From Pirellula sp. (GTDB taxonomy: Bacteria > Planctomycetota > Planctomycetia > Pirellulales > PNKZ01), in contig PNKZ01000001.1 in the NCBI GenBank assembly GCA_013822735.1, forward strand, positions 372,001-436,000: a stretch of 64,000 nucleotides of DNA, read 5' to 3'. The notes beneath the pieces are model-generated. The model made no database searches. It worked only from the letters and a program-made list of their open reading frames with translations, and was not told the origin of the DNA. Below are positions 18,326 through 27,798 of the stretch, one piece after another. The stretch's first letter is position 1. Each line of letters starts with the position of its first letter. The position numbers and the translations under genes are program-made.

Positions 18326-19642
18326 TTACCGCCCGCTCGGCACTTCCGCCGTCGGTTCGATCTCGCCGCGCAACAGCTTGCCGCCGGCGCCCGTGAGTCG
18401 CAAGTAAAAATCGCTCGGGAGTCCTTCATAGTCGATGAACGGACTCGCTCCGACCGGCGGATCGTTCGTGCACTTGAAGATCGCGGTTCCCTCGTCGACC
18501 TCGTCGAACATCGCTTGGTAGACCATCGTCGCGCCGGCTTCGCGTGCCGCGAGGTACTGGCTCCAGAGAAACTTCCCTTTGAGTCGCGGGATCTGATTCG
18601 ACGGCGACTTCGGTTGCAAGTTGTGCCAACTGAAGCCGGGGAATGCCACGGGCAAGTAGTCGAGCCGGTGTTCACGGCACCAAGCTAAGTCGGGCTTTAA
18701 GACGTCGCGGCCGTGCCGTGCGACGTCGGCGGGCGTTGCGTAACGGCCGACCGTCCAAGGGCTCAGCACGTCGGCGAGCTTCAGCACGTCGTGCAGTGCC
18801 GGATCGCGCACGCTGTCGCGCGTGAGCGTGCGCCAGCCGGTGGGAATGCCGAGCATCACGGTTTGGCCGCCGTACGCGGGATCGTCCTTGAGAAACCGAA
18901 TGAGGTCGGCGCATTCGTCGAGCGTGTACGGCCGGTTATCGTTGAAGCCGACGCCCCACACGGCGACGACCGGCTTGCCGCGATGTCGCAAGTACGCCTG
19001 GTCGCCCTCGTCGCGTCCGACGCGCATGCGGTCGACGAGCGTCTTCCAGTCGGCTTTCACGTGCGCAATGCCGCCGGCCTTGAGCCCGCTCAGATCGTAC
19101 ATCACGGCGTAGGCCCGACCTTCGCGATTCGCACCGTCGCGGCAATGCGTCAGCACGCGATTGCAATGGTCGAGCGGGACCGGCGACGACGTTTCGACGG
19201 CGAACCGTTGCACGAAGGCGCCGTCGATACCGGACTCGCGCATCCACTGAAAGTGTCGCAGCACGGTCGCGCGATTGCGCGAGCTAAAGACCTGCGCGAC
19301 CTTTCCGTCGGCATGACGAAACGATGTCGCGTACTTTTCGTCGTCGGCGAGCTCGCTCACGTCGGGCCAGAGATCGATCGAGCATTGGCCCGGCTCGAAA
19401 CGCCCCCTTGCGCCGTAATGCCGGAAGCCGCGCTCGGAGCCGTCTCCCTCGGCGTTGAACCAGCCTTGGTAGCCGGTCATCACCTTGCGGTCGAGCGTCG
19501 CAACATCGACGCTCGGCAACGAAGGCCCTTCGTAGGGACGAAGCAGGGCTAGGGCGCTCTCCATCGTCGGCTTCGGCTCTACCGCCCGGCACGGCGCGAC
19601 GACCAGCAGTGGGAAGACGAGCAGCGAAAGAAACCGCTTCAC
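18326..19642 (-). CDS. Secreted GH71/GH99-like domain protein
   Basis: A 438-residue protein with a signal peptide (MKRFLSLLVFPLLVVAPCRA). It resembles GH71/GH99-like glycoside hydrolases: VMTGYQGWFNAEGDGSERG, GIDGAFVQRFAV, GKPVVAVWGVGF, AFPGFSWHNL and MFDEVDEGTAIFK, the last probably holding an active-site acid. The start is a GTG that overlaps the stop of the upstream esterase as GTGA (19642-19639). The large N-terminal open frame is overlap only. Glycan target unknown; GH99 enzymes act on mannosides. Confidence 0.8.
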   Translation of the reverse strand: MKRFLSLLVFPLLVVAPCRAVEPKPTMESALALLRPYEGPSLPSVDVATLDRKVMTGYQGWFNAEGDGSERGFRHYGARGRFEPGQCSIDLWPDVSELADDEKYATSFRHADGKVAQVFSSRNRATVLRHFQWMRESGIDGAFVQRFAVETSSPVPLDHCNRVLTHCRDGANREGRAYAVMYDLSGLKAGGIAHVKADWKTLVDRMRVGRDEGDQAYLRHRGKPVVAVWGVGFNDNRPYTLDECADLIRFLKDDPAYGGQTVMLGIPTGWRTLTRDSVRDPALHDVLKLADVLSPWTVGRYATPADVARHGRDVLKPDLAWCREHRLDYLPVAFPGFSWHNLQPKSPSNQIPRLKGKFLWSQYLAAREAGATMVYQAMFDEVDEGTAIFKCTNDPPVGASPFIDYEGLPSDFYLRLTGAGGKLLRGEIEPTAEVPSGR

Positions 19643-20490
19643 GGCTTCGCCTTCAGCGCGTCGTCGAGGAACTTGTCGATCGCGAGTGTCGGGGGATCGT
19701 CGGGCTTGCCGATATCGGCGCTGATCGAAGTGTGCGTCTTTCCTTTGCCCGCGAAAGCTTCGGCCGAGATGCCTGCCTTCTGGAGCACGGCGGCGAAGAG
19801 CTTCGATTGCGCCGGCGCTTCGGCGCGATCGGCACAATACAAAATGAGGAACGGCGGAATGTGTTTCCCGGCGGCAACGTGCTGCGCCGGGGAGAGAGCG
19901 CGATGCGACGCCTCTTCGTCGCCGAACGCATTGCGATACGCGGCCTTCTTGGCCTCGTCGCTCACCGCGGCCATTTGCGTCGGAATATCGTACATGGAAA
20001 CATCGATCGGGACGCACCCCTTGATCATCTCAAGGGATAGGCCGACCGACTTCAAGTAGCTCTCGTCGGTGCAAACGAGCGCGGCCAAGTGAGCGCCGGC
20101 CGAGTGGCCCATGACGATGATCCGCTTGCCGTCGCCGCCGTACTCCGCGGCATGGTCGTGCACCCAACGGATCGCGCGGGCCACGTCGCCGGTCATCTCC
20201 TTCACGCTCACGTCCGGCACGAAGCGATAGGTAGTCGACACGAACACGAAGCCGCGCTCGTTGAAGGCGGCGGGTTTCAACTGCACGCTCGCTTTATCGC
20301 CGCGCCGCCAGCCGCCGCCGTGGATCCAGACGATCACCGGCAGGTTCTTCCCCTCGGCCGGCGCGTAGACGTCGAGCATTTGCCGCGGGTTGGCAGGTTC
20401 CGCATACGGGACGTCGCGCACGATGCGCGGCTCCGCGGCATGTGTATGGGCGGCAAGGATGGCGGCGAGCAGCAGGGGGAGCGAGCGCAT
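19639..20490 (-). CDS. Secreted alpha/beta hydrolase (BD-FAE/esterase type)
   Basis: A 283-residue protein with a short signal peptide ending at THA. It has the oxyanion motif HGGGWRRGD, nucleophile elbow GHSAGAHLA and a C-terminal His context GKTHTSI, with DR as the probable acid region. This fits the hormone-sensitive-lipase-like/feruloyl-esterase class common in planctomycete polysaccharide loci. GAGGA 7 nt before the ATG supports the start. It is translationally coupled to the GH99-like gene, suggesting joint action on an acylated glycan. Confidence 0.88.
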   Translation of the reverse strand: MRSLPLLLAAILAAHTHAAEPRIVRDVPYAEPANPRQMLDVYAPAEGKNLPVIVWIHGGGWRRGDKASVQLKPAAFNERGFVFVSTTYRFVPDVSVKEMTGDVARAIRWVHDHAAEYGGDGKRIIVMGHSAGAHLAALVCTDESYLKSVGLSLEMIKGCVPIDVSMYDIPTQMAAVSDEAKKAAYRNAFGDEEASHRALSPAQHVAAGKHIPPFLILYCADRAEAPAQSKLFAAVLQKAGISAEAFAGKGKTHTSISADIGKPDDPPTLAIDKFLDDALKAKP

Positions 20491-20571
20491 CGGAGATTCC
20501 TCAAGGAACAGACGTGCGAGTGCTCGACCAATATCAACGCCCCGTCCGACAGGGTCAAGTACGTTGAGGCA

Positions 20572-23500
20572 TCAAGTAGGTTGCACCGCCGGCGGGGCCG
20601 GGCGTTCGGCCGTTTGTTCCAAGCAGTCGGTCGTCGCCGCCGGCAACAGATCGAGACGGCGGTGCTCGACGACGCGCAGCAAATTCTCCATGGCCGCCGA
20701 CAGCCGGAAGGCGGAGAACAACGCTTGCAGTTCGGCGTCGTCTTCAGGCACCAGCAACTGCCCGGCGACGCCCGTACGGTAAGGAGTGAGGAACGACGAC
20801 CAACAAGCGCTGCGCCAAGCGGCTGCGGCGGAGCGGGCCTTATCGGCGGCGTCGCCTTGGAGATGCATATGATCGATCCAGGCCTGCAAGACCTCGAACT
20901 CGACGGCCTGCAGCGAAGCGTCGAGCTGCGCGAGATCGACGAGCACGCTCCGCTTAATACGGCGCTCGGAGAAGGGCCGACGCGGATCGCCTCCCCAATC
21001 GATCAGTTGCAAGTCGTCCCCTTGCAGCAGCACTTCCTGAATGCCGAGCGCTCCGTGACAGCGAATGCGCCAGAGCAAAGCGTGCGATTCCAGAACTCCC
21101 GCAAACCGCCGCGCGACGACGGCTCCGCGACCGAGCAGCGCGCGTACGTCATCGACGTTCGGCAACGTGGTTTGCCGCGCCCATTCACGCAGCTGGTCGA
21201 GTGCTCGTTGCGAACGACTGAGATAGCCGAGATGCAAACTGCGGCGATAGTGGGTCGTGAAGACCTCGGGGGCAAACGCGGCCGGAGTTTCGAAATCGGC
21301 CAAGGCCGCGTGCATGTCGGCCAAACGCCGGCCGAGCAAGGCGAAGGTCCGTTGCGCGGACGCGAGCGGCGGCGCGGAGGTGTCGACCGTCGAAACGGGC
21401 GGAGCCGCCTGATCTCCCGGGCGTGCGGTAGAGCCGGCCGTGGCGCTTTCCAGCGCTCGGCGCAGATCTTCGCGGCACCAATCGACGAGCGTACGCTCGA
21501 AGGAGATGAAGTCGTAGATGATGCCGAGCGCCGTGCGGGTGCCGTCGGCCTGGCGGAGTTCCCAATGCCCGCGCAGGCGAGGGCAGGGGAGCGCGGCGGA
21601 TTGCGGCTCTAGGGTCGAGGTCATTTCGATTTCCGGCTGAATTCCGGACTCGACGCGCCGCAGCAGCTTGAGGAACAGTCGCTGCGCCACGGCGGCGACG
21701 GTGCCGCGCGAGTCGCTGGTGCGCCAGAGCGGCTGGATGCCGTCGGCCGTGTTGGCCTCGAGCGCGGCGGCGTCCCCGACGGTTTGTCGGAGGATGCGGC
21801 CGTTGCTGAAGCCGGGGTCGCTAATCACGGCATGCGTCACAAAGCGTTCCCAAAAACCGCGCTCGGCCGTGGCATCGCAAACGAACCACCGTGAGCCGTC
21901 GCGACGGACGCCGACCTGCAAGACGCCGGCCGTCGGGCGGTCGCGCAGGATTTCGTGGGCCCGTTGTTCGCCGACTGCGACGAGCGCAAGCTGATACAGT
22001 GCAGGTTCCCCCTCCGTGTAGAAGACGCGAACGAGCACGACGGCGTATTGAGCGCCGTCGGCATCGTGCCCCGGCAGCGGCAGGGCTTCCTGAACTTCGA
22101 TGCCGCGTACGATACGCTCGGGCGCTTGATGCCACGCTTGGCGCATGAGGTAGTTCACTACGGCGTCTTGGATTCGTCCGACCGAAGTCGGGCGGAAGGC
22201 GTCGAGCCAATCGTTCGGCATCCGCACGAGCGGGAGATCGGCCGGTGCGCGACGGGTCTCCTCGCCTTGCGGCCAATCGAGGCGAAACCAATAGAAGCCG
22301 TGCGGCCCGAGGGAGAGGAGATACGGCAGTTCGCCGATCTGCGGAAAGCGGGTCTGCCCAAAGAGCTCGACCGGCGCGCGGCCGCGGAACTCGCTGAGGT
22401 CGAGTTCGACAAACTGCGCCAGCCGTGAAAGGTTGACGACGACGAGGATCGTCTCGTCTCCAAAACGGCGCAAGAATGCCAAGATGCGCGGATTTTGCGG
22501 CAGCAGGAACTGCAGCTCGCCTCGGCTAAACGCTTGGTAGCGCGCACGCAAACGGAGCACGCGCCGGAGCCACCAAAGAAACGAGTGCGGGCTTTGCTCT
22601 TCCGTTTCGACGTTGTGCGATTGGTAGTGGAACTCCGGATCGACGATCGCCGGTAGAAACAGCCGTTGCGGGTTGGCGTGCGAAAAGCCGGCGTTGCGGT
22701 CGGGGCTCCATTGCATGGGAGTGCGTACCGAATCGCGGTCGCGCAGGTAGATGTTGTCTCCCATGCAGATCTCATCGCCGTAGTACATCACCGGCGTGCC
22801 GGGGAGCGAAAAAAGCAGAGCGTGCATCAGCTCCAGGCGGCGACGATCGTTGCGGAGCAGCGGCGCCAAGCGACGCCGCAGGCCGAGATTGACGCGCGAT
22901 TGCGGATCGGTCGCATAGAAGCGGTACATGGCATCGCGCTCCTCCTCGGTGACCATCTCGAGCGTGAGCTCATCGTGGTTGCGAAGGAAGATGGCCCATT
23001 GCGAATGCGGCGGCGGCGTCGGCGTGTGGCGGAGGATATCGACGATCGGGAATCGCTCTTCCTGTTGCACGGCCATAAATAACCGCGGCATGAGCGGAAA
23101 ATTGAAACACATCTGGCATTCGTCATCGTCGCCGAAATAAGCGGCCGTTTCGTCAGGCCATTGATTGGCTTCGGCCAGCAGCATGCGGCCCGGGAAGTGC
23201 TCGTCGATGTGCGCGCGGAGTTCCTTCAGATACGCGTGCGTTTCAGGGAGGCTTTCGCCGTTGGTGCCGTCGCGCTCGAAGAGATACGGAATCGCGTCGA
23301 GCCGGACGCCGTCGATGCCGAGGCCAAACCAGAAGTCGACGATTTCGAGCACGGCTTGCCGCACGGCCGGGTTGTCGAAGTTTAGATCGGGCTGATGCGA
23401 GTAGAAACGATGCCAATAGTACTGCTGCGCGACCGGGTCCCAGGTCCAGTTCGACGGTTCGAAGTCCTGAAAGATCACGCGCACGTCCGGGTAGCGATCG

Positions 23501-24006
23501 GATGTGTCGGACCAAACGTAGAATTCGCGCTCCGGACTTCCCTTCGGCGCTCGGCGAGCGCGCTGGAACCAGGCATGTTGGTCGGACGTGTGATTGATGA
23601 CCAGCTCGGAGATGACGCTGAGCCCGAGCTGATGTGCGGCGTCGAGAAAGTTGCGGAAGTCGTCGAGCGACCCGTACATCGGATTGACGCTCATGTAGTC
23701 GGCGATGTCGTACCCTTCGTCGCGCAGCGGCGACGGGTAGAACGGCAGGAGCCAAATGGCCGTGACGCCGAGCGAGGCGACATACTCGAGTTTGGCGGTA
23801 AGACCGGCGAAGTCGCCGATGCCGTCGCCGTTACTGTCGAAGAACGAGCGGACGTGCAGTTGATAGATTACGACGTCCTTGTACCAATCGGCGGCGCGCG
23901 GAGCGTCGGGCGAGAGGCTGTCCGGCGCAGTTGTCGACGTGGCGGGCGCCGGCTCCGGTGCGGGTTCGTTCAACGGCGAATTGTGCAGCAAGGTGTCGGG
24001 CGTCAT
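20572..24006 (-). CDS. treS: Trehalose synthase fused to maltokinase-like domain (TreS-Mak)
   Basis: A 1144-residue fusion. Residues 40-590 are GH13 trehalose synthase (maltose/trehalose isomerase) with intact catalytic residues: D237 in DGVRLDAIP, E279 in LLAEANQWP, D345 in LRNHDE. The rest matches the maltokinase (Mak/Pep2) module that makes maltose-1-phosphate. However, the catalytic loop expected as HGDYHLGQ reads HGALGIQE, placing Ala at 986, and the later IDFEGEP reads IDWGGDP. The N-terminal kinase loop is also altered. The domain may be inactive or regulatory. The ATG overlaps the treY stop (ATGA) with AGGAG 9 nt upstream. No glgE is in the window. Confidence 0.92.
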   Translation of the reverse strand: MTPDTLLHNSPLNEPAPEPAPATSTTAPDSLSPDAPRAADWYKDVVIYQLHVRSFFDSNGDGIGDFAGLTAKLEYVASLGVTAIWLLPFYPSPLRDEGYDIADYMSVNPMYGSLDDFRNFLDAAHQLGLSVISELVINHTSDQHAWFQRARRAPKGSPEREFYVWSDTSDRYPDVRVIFQDFEPSNWTWDPVAQQYYWHRFYSHQPDLNFDNPAVRQAVLEIVDFWFGLGIDGVRLDAIPYLFERDGTNGESLPETHAYLKELRAHIDEHFPGRMLLAEANQWPDETAAYFGDDDECQMCFNFPLMPRLFMAVQQEERFPIVDILRHTPTPPPHSQWAIFLRNHDELTLEMVTEEERDAMYRFYATDPQSRVNLGLRRRLAPLLRNDRRRLELMHALLFSLPGTPVMYYGDEICMGDNIYLRDRDSVRTPMQWSPDRNAGFSHANPQRLFLPAIVDPEFHYQSHNVETEEQSPHSFLWWLRRVLRLRARYQAFSRGELQFLLPQNPRILAFLRRFGDETILVVVNLSRLAQFVELDLSEFRGRAPVELFGQTRFPQIGELPYLLSLGPHGFYWFRLDWPQGEETRRAPADLPLVRMPNDWLDAFRPTSVGRIQDAVVNYLMRQAWHQAPERIVRGIEVQEALPLPGHDADGAQYAVVLVRVFYTEGEPALYQLALVAVGEQRAHEILRDRPTAGVLQVGVRRDGSRWFVCDATAERGFWERFVTHAVISDPGFSNGRILRQTVGDAAALEANTADGIQPLWRTSDSRGTVAAVAQRLFLKLLRRVESGIQPEIEMTSTLEPQSAALPCPRLRGHWELRQADGTRTALGIIYDFISFERTLVDWCREDLRRALESATAGSTARPGDQAAPPVSTVDTSAPPLASAQRTFALLGRRLADMHAALADFETPAAFAPEVFTTHYRRSLHLGYLSRSQRALDQLREWARQTTLPNVDDVRALLGRGAVVARRFAGVLESHALLWRIRCHGALGIQEVLLQGDDLQLIDWGGDPRRPFSERRIKRSVLVDLAQLDASLQAVEFEVLQAWIDHMHLQGDAADKARSAAAAWRSACWSSFLTPYRTGVAGQLLVPEDDAELQALFSAFRLSAAMENLLRVVEHRRLDLLPAATTDCLEQTAERPAPPAVQPT

Positions 24007-27000
24007 CGTTGGTCACTCCTGTCGTCCGTGAGTATCGCCACGGGGAACCGCTCCAGCAGCCAGGCGAGCGGAACATTGTCCGTGTCGAAAGCGTGTCGTT
24101 CGTCGGTGAGGGCGTGCTTGAGCGCATTGCCGGCGACGCCGGGGATTTCGACGTGGGTGTCGCCCCAAAGTAGCTCGGGCCGCGGCATCGCTTCGGCGAT
24201 GCCTTCGAACTCCGCCGTAGCCGCGAGCTTGGCCCAGAATCTGGGCACGACGACCACGATGCCGGGGCAACGTACCGTGGGTTCGCCGTCGCCGATCTCC
24301 GTCGCTTGATGGCTGCGCCAGGAAAAGGCGATGACGTGGTCCGCTGCTGCGCCCGAAACGGTGAGCGGTGTATAGTCCCCGTTGCGAAGTAGCTCGGCGA
24401 AGTCGCTACGCAACGTAAGCAACCGCCAAGTGACAAACAGCTTTAGACGCTCATCGTGCGGAGCACGGGCCAAGGCCGCGGCGAATTCGGTACGCTGCTC
24501 GGGACGCGTGTTCCACCCGGCACGTACTTGCTCGAGCAGTGCGCGGCGATGGTGATAGTCGACCGGCCGACGATTGTCGGGATCGACCAGGCTGAAGTCC
24601 CACAACTCCTGCCCTTGGTAGATATCGGGCACGCCCGGGGAGAGGAACTTCAAGACCGTTTGCGAGAGTGCAGTGTAGTAACCGGCGGCGGCGATTCTCT
24701 TATGAAACGCCGCGAAGTGGGCGAGGAACCGATTGTCGCGACCCGGCGCGAGGCACTTCGCGACGAACTGCCGCACGGCCTGATCGTACTCCGCGTTGGG
24801 GTTGATCCAGCTGGTGTTCTGCTTTGCTTCGCGCGTCGCCTTCTCCATGTAGTTCTGAAGTCGCTCGGTAAGCTGCGCGCGAGCGGCGTCGTCGACCGGG
24901 CCCCCCGGCCAGATGCCGAGCAGGTTCTGATAGAAAAGGTATTCATCTTCCGGTCGCGGAGCGGGGGCTCCATCGACGTCTTGCCGCCAGCCGCGCGTCA
25001 GCCTGTTCCAGCGGCTCACGGCCGCGGCCCATTGCTTCGGGATCTCGCTGAGCACGTGAATACGCGCACGAACGTCTTCCGTGCGTTTCGTGTCGTGCGT
25101 CGTCGTGGTGAGCAGCCCGCCGCGCTGGCGCAAGCTGCGATGCGTATTCTCCGCATGGAAGCGCGAAATGCCGCACGTCGGCGAACTCAAATCGCCGCCG
25201 ACTTCGTTCGCCGAGGCGAGCGGCGAGTAAACGTAGAACGCCGTGTCTTCGACCCCCTTGGCCATCACGGGGCTCGTCACCTGTTGGAACTTGCCGGCGA
25301 ATTCCTCGCGTGCGCGAATCGACGACTCGCTAAGGCCCGGCGGATGACGCAGCAGAAGAATCTCGCGAATGAAATCGAATGTGGTCGGGTCCATCGCTTG
25401 ATTGCGCCGCTTCGCGACGGCCACGGCGCGATTGACGAACCGCTGGTCGCGCTCGGAGACGCCGTCGGGGCCCGGATAGGTGCGATAGACGGGGAAGCTC
25501 GCCAACACTTCACGCAGCGCATACCGCAGCGCGTTCAGCGTGAAGTCGCGCGATTTGCGATGTTGCTCCGAGAGCCGATTGACCCGATGCGCGAGCATTT
25601 GTAGTTCGCTGGCCATCGAGAAGCGGACGATCATTCGCTTGCATTCGCGTACGACGTCCGGATAGCGGCGCGATTCGCCGGTGAAGCGCAGATACTGCTT
25701 CTCGACGGCGGCGTAGCCTTCGGGCGTGATGAAGAGGCTATTGAGCAAGTGCGTGAAGTCGTACCCGGTCGTGCCGGCGACGGGCCAAGACTCGGGAAGC
25801 GGCTCGTCGGGACCGAGGATCTTCTCGACCAGCACGTAGAGCGGAGCTACCGGAGCTGCGACGGCGACGGGCGCGGCGGCTTCCTGCGGCGGCTGCCATG
25901 CTTCGAGTTCGGCAACGTCCTGATGCCCGGTGCCAAAAACGGCGGCAAAGTCGGCGGGGCGCGGCGCGCGAAGGCCGAGCCGTGAACAAACGCGTCGCAG
26001 AAGCTCGGGTCCCAAGTGGTAAGCCTTCGCCGAGGTCGAAGTCGGCGCGGCCAGTGCGACGGCGGCGCCGCTTGACGCTTCGCCTTCGTGTTCCGCTTCC
26101 GCGGTCGGAGCAAGGCGAACTTCCCAGGCATTGGCTTCCGCCGCGTGGTCGGTCGCCGCTTCCCAATCGCGCCGCAAGCGCTGGGCCAGATTTACATACT
26201 GCAAGCGCCACAAATACTCTTCCGGCGCGTAGAGCCCGTCGACGTGATCGATACGCAAGCCGTCGACGAGGTCGTCAGCCAGCAGTCGGGCCACGAGCTC
26301 GTTGGCGGCGTGAAACGCTTCCGGTTTTTCGATGCAGAGTGCGGCAAGGTCGTTGATGTCGAAGAACCGGCGATAATTGATTTCGTCGGAAGCGGCCCGC
26401 CAGTGGCAAAGCCGATACGATTGCGATTGCAACAGTCGATCGAGGCGATCGTACGATTCCGGTTCGCCGGCGCGGCCGTTGAAGAGTTGCACGTTCAGTT
26501 CGATGAACGCGGCCACCGCCGGTTCGCGCGCTTCGAGCTCGCGGAGTCGACGCTTAATGATTTCCTTTTCGCGTTGTCGCTCGTTCACGGCCTTCAGCGT
26601 CGTCGCGGTCGGCGGCGGCAAATGCTCGAGCGCCGTAATGATGCTTTGATATTCGTGCACCGACTCGGACTCTGCGCCGAGTTGCGTACGTAGTTCCTCC
26701 AGCCGGTGCGAAAGCAGCGGAATCGCCGACTTGGGACCGAAGGGAAAGCTGCGGTCGAAATACTTGATGACGAACCCGCCGTCGACATGCTCAATCTGCA
26801 ATTGGCCCGACTCGAGCACCTCGCCGTATTGCGCTCCGAGCACGGGAATGAGAACCTTGTTCTCCAACTCGTCCTTTACGGGCCGCCAATCGATGTCGAA
26901 GAAGCCGGAGTACGGAGAGTTCGGACCGTTCTCCAGCACGTCACGCCACCACGGGTTGTCGGCGGTCGCCGCCATGTGGTTGGGGACCACGTCGAGCACG

Positions 27001-27326
27001 TGGCGCAGTTCGTTGTCGCGCAGGGCATCGATGAATGCCCGGTATCCCTCTTCACCACCTAGCTCCGGATTGAGTTGGTTGTGATCGCAAACGTCGTAGC
27101 CGTGCATGCTGCCGGCACGAGCCCGCGCGTAGGGGGAGGCATAGACATGCGTGATCCCGAGCTCGCGTAGATACGGAACGATTGCCGCGGCATCGCGAAA
27201 CGTAAAGCCGGCGTGGAATTGGAGCCGGTACGTTGCGCAAGGAGAGACTCGTCGCTCGGCGATGCTCTGCACGACCCGATCCACGACCTCTTCGACCGCG
27301 TGCTGATAAAAGACAACGTCGGGCAT
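24003..27326 (-). CDS. treY: Maltooligosyl trehalose synthase TreY
   Basis: A 1107-residue GH13 enzyme that converts the reducing end of maltodextrin to a trehalosyl unit; TreZ (47467-49608) then releases trehalose. Diagnostic stretches are ATYRLQFHAGFTFRDAA, YASPYARARAGSMHGYD, VLDVVPNHMA, DGLRIDHVDGLYAP (nucleophile near 360), VEKILGPDEPLPESW and TTTHDTKRTEDVRARI. An Ala-rich insertion at about 390-470 makes it longer than most family members. AGGAG precedes the ATG. It heads the treY-treS operon, with a sigma-54-like site 78 bp upstream. Confidence 0.95.
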   Translation of the reverse strand: MPDVVFYQHAVEEVVDRVVQSIAERRVSPCATYRLQFHAGFTFRDAAAIVPYLRELGITHVYASPYARARAGSMHGYDVCDHNQLNPELGGEEGYRAFIDALRDNELRHVLDVVPNHMAATADNPWWRDVLENGPNSPYSGFFDIDWRPVKDELENKVLIPVLGAQYGEVLESGQLQIEHVDGGFVIKYFDRSFPFGPKSAIPLLSHRLEELRTQLGAESESVHEYQSIITALEHLPPPTATTLKAVNERQREKEIIKRRLRELEAREPAVAAFIELNVQLFNGRAGEPESYDRLDRLLQSQSYRLCHWRAASDEINYRRFFDINDLAALCIEKPEAFHAANELVARLLADDLVDGLRIDHVDGLYAPEEYLWRLQYVNLAQRLRRDWEAATDHAAEANAWEVRLAPTAEAEHEGEASSGAAVALAAPTSTSAKAYHLGPELLRRVCSRLGLRAPRPADFAAVFGTGHQDVAELEAWQPPQEAAAPVAVAAPVAPLYVLVEKILGPDEPLPESWPVAGTTGYDFTHLLNSLFITPEGYAAVEKQYLRFTGESRRYPDVVRECKRMIVRFSMASELQMLAHRVNRLSEQHRKSRDFTLNALRYALREVLASFPVYRTYPGPDGVSERDQRFVNRAVAVAKRRNQAMDPTTFDFIREILLLRHPPGLSESSIRAREEFAGKFQQVTSPVMAKGVEDTAFYVYSPLASANEVGGDLSSPTCGISRFHAENTHRSLRQRGGLLTTTTHDTKRTEDVRARIHVLSEIPKQWAAAVSRWNRLTRGWRQDVDGAPAPRPEDEYLFYQNLLGIWPGGPVDDAARAQLTERLQNYMEKATREAKQNTSWINPNAEYDQAVRQFVAKCLAPGRDNRFLAHFAAFHKRIAAAGYYTALSQTVLKFLSPGVPDIYQGQELWDFSLVDPDNRRPVDYHHRRALLEQVRAGWNTRPEQRTEFAAALARAPHDERLKLFVTWRLLTLRSDFAELLRNGDYTPLTVSGAAADHVIAFSWRSHQATEIGDGEPTVRCPGIVVVVPRFWAKLAATAEFEGIAEAMPRPELLWGDTHVEIPGVAGNALKHALTDERHAFDTDNVPLAWLLERFPVAILTDDRSDQR

Positions 27327-27403
27327 TTCGGCTCTCTCCTCATTGCATGCGCATCAAATGGCGAGCGCGAACCGCAGCCGGATCGCGCGAGGCGAGTTGT
27401 GAA

Positions 27404-27419
27404 AGCGACCCGCGTGCCA
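27404..27419 (-). promoter_or_regulatory. Candidate sigma-54 promoter of treY-treS
   Basis: On the minus strand TGGCAC-GCGGG-TCGCT matches TGGCAC-N5-TTGCW at 10 of 11 positions and includes the preferred G after CAC. The -12 GC is about 78 bp before the treY ATG. Confidence 0.45.
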
Positions 27420-27479
27420 AACGGCCCTCGAAGCGGCAATTCGGTACGTAATTTGCCTTTACGACGAGTGATCCATTGC

Positions 27480-27496
27480 CAAAAACGCGTTTTGGT
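27480..27496. promoter_or_regulatory. Palindrome CCAAAA-N5-TTTTGG upstream of treY
   Basis: A 6-bp perfect inverted repeat around ACGCG, 61 bp upstream of the sigma-54-like site of treY. The position would suit an activator site; no factor is known. Confidence 0.3.
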
Positions 27497-27798
27497 TCCG
27501 ATGCCCGAAAATTCTCGTCCGCAGTTGCTGCGTGAATCTCGCGCACAGCCGCTCCATCTGGTTAAACGTCGACCAGGTTGGCCGGTCTGTGGTCTGCCGT
27601 CTGCGCAGCGCTGATGAATTGTCGACCACACCGCTTTGTTCCCACCGCCTTGCGTTACATTTCCCGCATGGTTGACTCACGCATTGTCGATGGTCGCGAA
27701 GCTTATCCAACCGATGAAGCCTGCCCGCCGAATGCCGAGTCGATTCTTGCCCGGCTGTTCCGTCATTTCCCCGTGCGTTCTGCTTGAAGGAGCCAAGT

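Larger units (their letters stand above)
27327..27798. other. Divergent intergenic region treY / HAMP-array kinase
   Basis: These 472 bp hold the upstream regions of both genes. They contain the minus-strand sigma-54-like site 27404-27419, a palindrome at 27480-27496 and a weak plus-strand GG-N10-GC match (CGGTAC-N5-TTGCC, 27442-27457), 342 bp before the kinase start. No small gene or RNA is recognised. Confidence 0.4.

Noticed and set aside
20089-26693. Several plus-strand frames of 300-500 codons opposite treS and treY
   Set aside because: Antisense shadows of GC-rich coding sequence; the genes on the minus strand have complete catalytic motifs.
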